From positions 62,001 to 126,000 of the forward strand of contig NZ_VZCB01000101.1 of assembly GCF_009494395.1 (NCBI RefSeq): 64,000 nucleotides of DNA. The letters are read 5' to 3'. The notes beneath the pieces are model-generated. The model saw nothing but the letters and a program-made list of their open reading frames with translations. It was not told the DNA's origin and did not search any database. The position numbers and the translations under genes are program-made. Shown in pieces: positions 58,501-64,000 of this stretch. How positions within the stretch are numbered: the first letter of the stretch is position 1; each line of letters starts with the position of its first letter. This DNA is from Segatella copri. Lineage in GTDB: Bacteria > Bacteroidota > Bacteroidia > Bacteroidales > Bacteroidaceae.

Positions 58501-59295
58501 TCAGCAACAATAATTTGTCTTGATTCCGTCTTGAATATCTAAGCTTGGTAGTAATTCTATGATGCAGGTACCTTCCATTCTTAACTTCCTTATAATAGTG
58601 GATATTTCCACATCAACCAGCGCATCAGCAAAAACTTGTTTTATAAAGGTTGCTGTATCAATGCCTTTCTTCTTGAAAAGGTTTCCTATATTCCAAGCAT
58701 AATGCATTAAGTCAATAGTACGAATAGCCTTGTCAACAATCAATGAATGATGTCTCATGTGTGTAGAGGCACAACACTGGAAAATAGCGATGTTGTCACA
58801 AAGTTGGTTCAAATGCTCCTCTTTCATGTAGGCAGCAAAAGTTCTTCTGGTATAATCGATAGCTGAGTTTAACAAGACCTTTTCCTTTTTGGCTTTGTCT
58901 TCCAATGCTTCCTGTCTCAACTGTTCATAGCTTGTAATACAAGAAGAGGCTTCATCTGCATAGACGAAAGTTACATCTTCCAGGTTTAGCTCTTCCCCCT
59001 CGTCATATGTATTTGTTTCATTGATGGCAATAGAAGACAGACGCTTTCTTTCTGTATTGTTTACTGTATTACAAAAGATATGCTTAAACCATGGGGTAAG
59101 CAATCGTACGATACTATCTAATGCATGGAGATAAACAACCATCAGTATGGTGGTTGAGATAACGAACGTCAAGTTGCAGCTAAAGGTGTCTACACCATAT
59201 TGCATAGCTTCGTTGCGAACAAGTGCACCAATGATAGACATTGCACACAAAACCAATAAATGCTGTGTCAAAAATTCTTTTTTAAACTGTTTCAT
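58501..59295 (-). CDS. Membrane-anchored hypothetical protein of the element
   Basis: 264 residues. Two hydrophobic segments near the N-terminus (FLTQHLLVLCAMSIIGALV and LTFVISTTILMVVYLHALD) are followed by a soluble acidic part and a helical C-terminal domain (HLNQLCDNIAIFQCCASTHM, IDLMHYAWNIGNLFKKKG). Cys and His occur often, but without a clear metal-binding motif. No family was recognised; similar genes accompany integrases in Bacteroidetes islands, as far as I recall. A 24-bp palindrome lies 57 bases upstream. Confidence 0.6.
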   Translation of the reverse strand: MKQFKKEFLTQHLLVLCAMSIIGALVRNEAMQYGVDTFSCNLTFVISTTILMVVYLHALDSIVRLLTPWFKHIFCNTVNNTERKRLSSIAINETNTYDEGEELNLEDVTFVYADEASSCITSYEQLRQEALEDKAKKEKVLLNSAIDYTRRTFAAYMKEEHLNQLCDNIAIFQCCASTHMRHHSLIVDKAIRTIDLMHYAWNIGNLFKKKGIDTATFIKQVFADALVDVEISTIIRKLRMEGTCIIELLPSLDIQDGIKTNYCC

Positions 59296-59351
59296 ATTGC
59301 GTATTATTAATCATTTGTGGCGCAAAAATAGGAAAAACTGCAGAAACTGAC

Positions 59352-59375
59352 ACGTGAGTCACGCGTGACTCACGT
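59352..59375. promoter_or_regulatory. Perfect 24-bp palindrome, operator-like
   Basis: Built from ACGTGAGTCACG and its exact complement. It stands 57 bases before the start of the membrane protein gene (59295) and could be the binding site of a dimeric HTH regulator. Confidence 0.55.
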
Positions 59376-59403
59376 AAAACTTTTAGGAGCCTTTAACTAA
59401 AAA

Positions 59404-59435
59404 GCCCGATATTGAACATTTTTTCAATATCGGGC
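59404..59435 (-). terminator. Terminator after the integrase gene
   Basis: GCCCGATATTGAA (59404-59416) and its complement TTCAATATCGGGC (59423-59435) form a 13-bp stem with a six-base loop, flanked by T-rich sequence on the minus strand (TTTTTAGTT). Confidence 0.85.
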
Positions 59436-59458
59436 ACCATGAAATGAATGCAATGGAT

Positions 59459-60565
59459 TTATTTAAGAGAAATCTTATTTGCTGTCTCTCTTTTCTTTGC
59501 GTTCACGAGGTCAGCATATATCTGTGTTGTGCTTACATTCTTATGGGTAAGCATTTTTGAAACCGTGTAAATGTCTGTGCATAAGGCGATTTGGATTGTT
59601 GCATACGAGTGCCGGAAGCAATGGAATGAAAATGGCTTGGTGATTCCTGCCTTCTTCAACCATGCTTTAAGCGGATGGTTAATCATGCTGCGCTTCAATC
59701 CCTTAAACACGATACCCGTGCTTGGTTCACCACATAGTTCGTATGCCTCGTTGCTGATAGGCAAGGTTGCCTCGGTCTGAGTCTTCTGGGTACGAATACG
59801 CAAGCAATAGCCTTGGTCGGGAGCTATCTCGAAGTCTTCCCAACGCAATTTTAAGATGTCGCTGATTCGCAATCCTGTGAGGCAAGCAAAGAGGGAGGCA
59901 GACTTCAGTACAGGTATATCGCAAGGAGTAGCTGCCAACTGCTTTACTTCATCGAGGGTAAGAAACTCCTTCTTTACATCTTGTGGCTCAATCTTGTCCA
60001 GATAGTCATTGATGTTCTCACGAAGCCACTTGTCACGATAGGCGATTTTTAAGAGACCACGGAAAGTAGAGTAGTAACCTGCTGCAGAGTTGAGAGATAC
60101 CTTTTGTTTTGTTCGATTCAACTGATTTGCATTCAGAAGATACTCTCTGAACTTTTTGCAAAGTTCCACTGTCACATCCCCAAATGTACAATGACCTTGA
60201 ACAAATTTGAAGAAATGCTTGTAGACACATGTCCACTTGTCATCTTTCTTATGTGTCATCTTCTCAAAGTATGCCAAGAAATCAGCTTTCTGTCGTGTTT
60301 TGTCCAAAAAACCAAATTCTTCATTGATGAGTGATTGGGTTCTGATACAACGGATGGCCTCTGCTTTGTTGAGCATATCTGTATTAAACTCACGTTCCAT
60401 CTCATTCTTTGGATGAGCATAGATATAGATACCTAAATATTCCCTGCGACTCATTTGCATAGTCTCAGGGTTGCGTACTGGTGGATAGAAATCCAAATAA
60501 AGAGAAATACGGTCGTTTTTAATCGCTCTTTGGCGAAGAGAAACTCTTGTACATGTATTTACCAT
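59459..60565 (-). CDS. int: Tyrosine-type site-specific integrase of the element
   Basis: 368 residues. It has an N-terminal arm-binding region (RVSLRQRAIKNDRISLYLDF), a SAM-like domain with FLAYFEKMTHKKDDKWTCVY, and the catalytic domain with Arg in TGLRISDILKL (about 233), FHCFRHSYATIQ (about 316), LTHKNVSTTQ (about 340) and Tyr in TTQIYADL (about 349). It is unrelated to the hsdS recombinase beyond the family. Its position near the right repeat makes it the enzyme expected to insert the element at the 3' end of mnmE. Confidence 0.93.
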   Translation of the reverse strand: MVNTCTRVSLRQRAIKNDRISLYLDFYPPVRNPETMQMSRREYLGIYIYAHPKNEMEREFNTDMLNKAEAIRCIRTQSLINEEFGFLDKTRQKADFLAYFEKMTHKKDDKWTCVYKHFFKFVQGHCTFGDVTVELCKKFREYLLNANQLNRTKQKVSLNSAAGYYSTFRGLLKIAYRDKWLRENINDYLDKIEPQDVKKEFLTLDEVKQLAATPCDIPVLKSASLFACLTGLRISDILKLRWEDFEIAPDQGYCLRIRTQKTQTEATLPISNEAYELCGEPSTGIVFKGLKRSMINHPLKAWLKKAGITKPFSFHCFRHSYATIQIALCTDIYTVSKMLTHKNVSTTQIYADLVNAKKRETANKISLK

Positions 60566-60689
60566 GATGTTTACTTTTTATAATGTGATACTTATGTTTC
60601 ATATATGATCCCATATTAAGAGATCTTTGAAATCGATTGCAAAATAATAGAGTTATGTAATGGGGTACAACTTAACCTTTTGATAACCG

Positions 60690-61622
60690 CTAAATAACCT
60701 TAGGCTTGCCGATAGCTTTCTCTAAATCTCGCTTGGAAATCTTGATATACTTGCCAATCTTCACCTTTTCAATAGCGTATTTCTTGATACGCTTATAAAT
60801 CTGGTCCTGACTTAAACCATACAACTTCATGGCCTCCGGTATTGTATAATAAAGTTGGTCTTCTACGGATTCACCTTTTGCCAATTGTACATGACGCTTG
60901 GAATACAGAACATTGTTACCTTCCATTTTTCTTGGAATAGCATTGTGACTAACGAAACTATATACGGCCGTTTTCGTCATACAATATTTCTGTTGAATGT
61001 CCATAACAGTCATCCATTCACTGATGGTTGGATCTGGAGACAGGTGTGCAAAATAATCATCCACCTCTTTCTTGTTCCAATATACTCTTCCTTGTATGGA
61101 TATTCTTGAAATCTTGACTTTCTTGACTATCTCATAGATGGCGGTCTCGTAAGTGTTGTGGACTTCTGCAATTTCCTTGGCAGAGTAATATTCTGGAACA
61201 GGTAGCTCTCGGTTTGCATGAACTGCTTCTTTTGAAGCACTTTTTTTTGTGGTGTATGGCAAACTATCAACAAGATAATCTATATCTCGCTTTCTGATTA
61301 AAGATAAACGAGAAGTAATCTTGGATGCTCGCAACTTACCACTATACACCATATTATATATGGTCTGTCTGCTTAGGCCCAAAAGTATAGCGACTTCTTG
61401 AATAGTGAGGTATTCTTTCACGAGGATTTCAGACATGGATTTCTCGGAAGCTTTTCGGTGGCTCATTGTCTCAGCCATCTTTACTTTCTCCTCACGTCTT
61501 GCTGCCTTATAGGCATAACTGTTGCATTGCTTGGAGCAATAACGAGTTGTGGATTTTGATGCATAGAAGCTCTTCCCACAATACTCGCAAATTTTTAGAA
61601 TTCTTTCTTTGCTTGCTGTCAT
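60690..61622 (-). CDS. Zinc-finger, multi-HTH excisionase-like protein
   Basis: 310 residues. An N-terminal zinc ribbon (ICEYCGKSFYASKSTTRYCS with a second Cys pair, KQC) is followed by at least four helix-turn-helix units: TIQEVAILLGLSRQTIYNMV (about 74), SAKEIAEVHNTYETAIYEIV (about 146), TVMDIQQKYCMTKTAVYSFV (about 206) and TIPEAMKLYGLSQDQIYKRI (about 262). Such tandem HTH_17 proteins usually flank the integrase in Bacteroidetes islands and may steer excision or transcription. No stem-loop overlaps its start. Confidence 0.8.
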   Translation of the reverse strand: MTASKERILKICEYCGKSFYASKSTTRYCSKQCNSYAYKAARREEKVKMAETMSHRKASEKSMSEILVKEYLTIQEVAILLGLSRQTIYNMVYSGKLRASKITSRLSLIRKRDIDYLVDSLPYTTKKSASKEAVHANRELPVPEYYSAKEIAEVHNTYETAIYEIVKKVKISRISIQGRVYWNKKEVDDYFAHLSPDPTISEWMTVMDIQQKYCMTKTAVYSFVSHNAIPRKMEGNNVLYSKRHVQLAKGESVEDQLYYTIPEAMKLYGLSQDQIYKRIKKYAIEKVKIGKYIKISKRDLEKAIGKPKVI

Positions 61623-61868
61623 TTGTACGCTTTTTATACTTTTTTACTTAATTTATTGTAGAAAAAGTCGTCTGTCATTACTCCGTTTATTTTCAATAGT
61701 CTTATATCATCGTCCATCATTGTCCAAAACTCTCGGCAATCTTGCACTCATTTGCCAAAAATGGAGTCTCAAATTATTACTTTTGAAAAGTGGAGGTACA
61801 AGAGCGGTACAAAAAGGTGCTAAAAAAACCCTTACCATTGATTATAACCAATAGTAAGGCTAAAAAGA

Positions 61869-61891
61869 AAGGTGCTCATTTTGAGCACCTT
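61869..61891. terminator. Hairpin between the element and mnmE
   Basis: AAGGTGCTCA (61869-61878) and TGAGCACCTT (61882-61891) with a three-base loop. On the minus strand it is followed by TCTTTTT, so it can terminate mnmE transcription. It lies inside the predicted element, which therefore would supply mnmE with a terminator. Confidence 0.75.
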
Positions 61892-61933
61892 AACTATCAT
61901 TTGTTGTCGATATTAATCGTTGTTTATCACGAC

Positions 61934-61948
61934 TTACTTTCCGATGCA
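61934..61948. repeat. Putative right attachment site (attR) at the mnmE 3' end
   Basis: Comprises the stop codon and the last codons of mnmE; 14 of 15 bases match 43784-43798. Confidence 0.65.
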
Positions 61949-63334
61949 GAAGTGCTTGAAGATATTGTTTAGCGTTTCCTGGCTACTTATCTGTCCGCCA
62001 GTGATTTCGCCCAATTCTTCCAAAACCATCTTCAAATCTTCGGCGATGATGTCGCCACTCATGTCCATTTCCATCGACTCCAATACTCGGGAGAGGGAAT
62101 CATGGGCACGGAGTAGGGCTTCGTAGTGGCGGGCACTCGTTATGATGACGTCGTTCTCGGTAATCTCAGGAATATCAGCGGCTTTTACTAATGCCTGCTC
62201 CAGGGATGAAACGTTCTCGCCTGTGCGGGCACTGATGAAGAGTGAGGCTTCTGGTTCGCTGGAATCTGAGCCGCAGGAATGGGTGAACTTATCAAACGCA
62301 AGTTTATCATTCTCAAGTTTATCCATCTTATTAAATACCAGCAGCAGCTTCTTGCCCTGGTTCTTCTGCTTCATCTCTTCGATTTCTGAGGCTGACGGTT
62401 GCTCATCCAATAGCCAGATTACTATCTTCGCCTCTTCCATCTTCTGGAAAGTGCGCTCTATTCCGATGTTTTCTACCACATCATCCGTCTTGCGGATTCC
62501 GGCTGTGTCAATAAAGCGGAAGGTGATTCCGTCGATGAGGGTGGTGTCTTCGATTACATCTCGGGTGGTTCCGTGAATGTCGCTCACGATTGCCTTCTCT
62601 TCGTGGAGCAGACGGTTGAGCAGGGTGCTCTTGCCCACATTCGTCTTGCCTACGATGGCTACGGCTACTCCCTGCTTCAGGGCGTTGCCGGTTTCGAAGG
62701 AGTGGGCGAGGGTGGTAATCTTGTGATTGATTTCTTCGGCTAGAGCCTGGAGATCGCTGCGGTCGGCAAACTCCAGTTCTTCGTGGTCGCTGAAGTCGAG
62801 CTCCAATTCCAAGAGCGAAGTCATCTTTAATAATTTTTCGCGCAGCAGGGAGAGTTCGTTGCTGAAATGGCCCTTCAGTTGGCTGAGCGCCATCTTGTGG
62901 GTTGCCTTGTTGGTAGAGGCGATGAGATCAGCTACGGCTTCTGCCTGAGAGAGGTCCATCTTGCCGTTGAGATAGGCACGACGGGTGTATTCGCCCGGTT
63001 CTGCCTGGCGACATCCTACCTCCGTAAAGCGATGGAGAACCTGCTGAAGAATGTATCGGCTGCCGTGACAGGAAATCTCGGTGGAGTTCTCGCCTGTATA
63101 ACTGTGGGGTGCACGGAACACGCTCACCAGTACATCATCGATGGTGTTGCCATCCTTATCCTTGATTTCGCCATAATGCAGGGTGTAGGGCTTGGCTTCT
63201 TCCAGGGATTTGCCGTTGGCAGACTGGAAGATTTTGTCGGTGATGGTAATGGCGTTAGAGCCACTGAGTCGGATGATTCCGATTGCACCGCCGGCTGGGG
63301 TTGCCAGGGCGCAGATACATTCTTCTTGATTCAT
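61934..63334 (-). CDS. mnmE: tRNA uridine-5-carboxymethylaminomethyl modification GTPase MnmE
   Basis: 466 residues. The N-terminal formyl-THF-binding domain starts CALATPAGGAIGIIRLSGS. The G domain has GKTNVGKSTLLNRLL (G1, about 228-242), DIHGTTRDV (G2), DTAGIRKTDD (G3, about 278), FNKMDKL (G4) and SARTG (G5). The protein ends in the catalytic FCIGK (Cys-Ile-Gly-Lys). MnmE with MnmG modifies the wobble uridine of several tRNAs. Its last codons are the probable attachment site of the 18-kb element; the integrated form keeps the C-terminus intact. Confidence 0.97.
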   Translation of the reverse strand: MNQEECICALATPAGGAIGIIRLSGSNAITITDKIFQSANGKSLEEAKPYTLHYGEIKDKDGNTIDDVLVSVFRAPHSYTGENSTEISCHGSRYILQQVLHRFTEVGCRQAEPGEYTRRAYLNGKMDLSQAEAVADLIASTNKATHKMALSQLKGHFSNELSLLREKLLKMTSLLELELDFSDHEELEFADRSDLQALAEEINHKITTLAHSFETGNALKQGVAVAIVGKTNVGKSTLLNRLLHEEKAIVSDIHGTTRDVIEDTTLIDGITFRFIDTAGIRKTDDVVENIGIERTFQKMEEAKIVIWLLDEQPSASEIEEMKQKNQGKKLLLVFNKMDKLENDKLAFDKFTHSCGSDSSEPEASLFISARTGENVSSLEQALVKAADIPEITENDVIITSARHYEALLRAHDSLSRVLESMEMDMSGDIIAEDLKMVLEELGEITGGQISSQETLNNIFKHFCIGK

Positions 63335-63345
63335 TTTTTTATTGT

Positions 63346-63999
63346 TTAAATTCTATCTAATACAACCTTGATGAGATTGTCGATGGTGCTCTTATAGCCT
63401 GTGTTGGCGCTGAGGGCTCGACGGTTGGCGATGACCATGCAGCAGGTTAATGCCTTGTGACCGAGGAGGAGAGATAGACCGGTGAGGGCTGAACTCTCCA
63501 TCTCGAAGTTATTGACACGCAGACCGTTATACTCGAAATTCTCAATCTTTGCGTTAAGCTCTGGGTCGGCAAGAGGGGCACGGAGTTCTCTGCCCTGAGG
63601 ACCGTAGAAACCGCCGCAGGCGATGGTGATTCCACGAACCATGTCGTCGCCGGCAATCTGGTTGAGCAGCTCCGGGTCGTTGTCTACACAGTATGGATTT
63701 CCTATCTGGTCGTTCCACTTCACCTGGCGCTTGAACTCAGCCTCGGTCTCGAGGTCGCAAATTTCATTGCGGCGGGCATAGAAGTTAATGAGTCCGTCGA
63801 AACCGATGCTCTTCTGTGAAGCGACGAAGGTTCCGGCAGGACAGTTGAGCTGCAGGCCGCCGCAGGTTCCGATGCGCACGAGGGTGAGGGTGGTGTGCTC
63901 CGGTTTTTCGGTGCGGGTAGCGAAGTCGATGTTTTTCAGTGCATCCAGCTCGTTTACCACGATATCGATATTGTCGCATCCGATTCCGGTGCTCTGCAC
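63346..63999 (-). CDS. Nucleoside phosphorylase (uridine phosphorylase-like), 5' end outside window
   Basis: About 217 residues are visible; the N-terminus lies beyond the window. LTLVRIGTCGGLQLNCPAG (phosphate/ribose site), TIACGGFYGPQGRELRAPLA and VNNFEMESSALTGLSLLLG (the ENxEMEs-type purine/pyrimidine ribose-binding block) identify the PNP/UDP phosphorylase family. It cleaves a nucleoside to free base and ribose 1-phosphate using phosphate. The tail CCMVIANRRALSANTGYKS is consistent with uridine phosphorylases. It is separated from mnmE by 11 bases in the same direction and may be cotranscribed with it. Confidence 0.9.
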   Translation of the reverse strand: MQSTGIGCDNIDIVVNELDALKNIDFATRTEKPEHTTLTLVRIGTCGGLQLNCPAGTFVASQKSIGFDGLINFYARRNEICDLETEAEFKRQVKWNDQIGNPYCVDNDPELLNQIAGDDMVRGITIACGGFYGPQGRELRAPLADPELNAKIENFEYNGLRVNNFEMESSALTGLSLLLGHKALTCCMVIANRRALSANTGYKSTIDNLIKVVLDRI

Positions 64000-64000
64000 A

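Larger units (their letters stand above)
43784..61948. mobile_element. Putative integrative element (about 18 kb) inserted at the 3' end of mnmE
   Basis: TTATTTTCCGATGCA at 43784-43798 and TTACTTTCCGATGCA at 61934-61948 are direct repeats (14 of 15). The right copy is the complement of the last codons and stop of mnmE, and the left copy, read on the minus strand, encodes the same residues (Cys-Ile-Gly-Lys-stop) with a synonymous change. A tyrosine integrase lies 1.4 kb from the right repeat. Cargo is a phase-variable type I restriction system, a DUF6371 protein, a DUF3987 protein and HTH proteins. No relaxase or conjugation genes were seen. Confidence 0.7.

Noticed and set aside
1..64000. tRNA or rRNA genes
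   Set aside because: No T-loop-like GTTCGAATC cloverleaf or rRNA segment was found on reading through both strands; a search program would be needed to exclude a divergent one.

Overview
The window looks like a chromosome segment of a gut Bacteroidales bacterium, most likely Prevotella/Segatella (S. copri-like). Evidence: promoters of the Bacteroidetes type (TTTG, then about 19 bases, then TAnnTTTG; textbook example at 708-738), weak or absent Shine-Dalgarno sequences, a SusC/SusD pair, a C-terminal tail resembling a type IX secretion sorting domain, a 'smalltalk' micro-protein beside an HU-like protein, and typical Bacteroidales MnmE and AAA/DUF4143 proteins. The genus is inferred; no rRNA or tRNA gene was seen.

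Layout. 1-9.2 kb: AAA/DUF4143 ATPase, an ATP-grasp-like protein, Kup potassium transporter and a SusD/SusC pair. 9.2-14.5 kb: small metabolic genes mixed with decaying ones (frameshifted carboxymuconolactone decarboxylase, internally deleted FMN reductase, truncated TauE/SafE transporter ending in a 27-bp tandem-repeat element), an aldo/keto reductase, a lipoprotein and a degenerate RNase H-like protein. 14.9-17.5 kb: a small defence island (AbiEi, AbiEii and a metallophosphoesterase in one overlapping operon) bracketed by a 60-bp direct duplication of the 3' end of the DNA-alkylation-repair gene. 17.4-21.3 kb: a tight minus-strand cluster (AlkD-like, AlkZ-related, membrane protein, small protein, HAD phosphatase, YqiA-DUF1653 fusion). 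21.3-25 kb: AlbA_2/ATPase regulator, then a smalltalk/HU-like module (HU frameshifted) and dispersed GGTCATTAAGG arrays.

25-43.8 kb is rich in probable defence genes: a type I restriction-modification operon (lipoprotein, hsdM, small membrane coiled-coil protein, hsdS, hsdR), a GIY-YIG/RAMA protein with a membrane partner, an Rpn-type nuclease, a replication/lysis-like module (OB-fold protein, DUF3987 primase-like protein, DUF5675, amidase), a DUF3791-DUF3990-DUF3791 toxin-antitoxin-like triplet and a small nuclease-like protein.

43.8-61.95 kb appears to be one integrated element of about 18 kb. It is flanked by a 15-base near-perfect direct repeat whose right copy is the last codons and stop of mnmE. 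It carries a second, phase-variable type I system (hsdR, hsdM, a DinD-RhuM fusion, an expressed hsdS, three further hsdS cassettes and a dedicated tyrosine recombinase, bounded by 65-bp inverted repeats), then a DUF6371 protein, a DUF3987 protein, HTH proteins and the integrase next to the right end. No relaxase is visible. The window closes with mnmE and a partial nucleoside phosphorylase gene. The main theme is the stacking of genome-defence functions, two of which (the hsdS shuffling locus and possibly a G9 tract) look built for phase variation.
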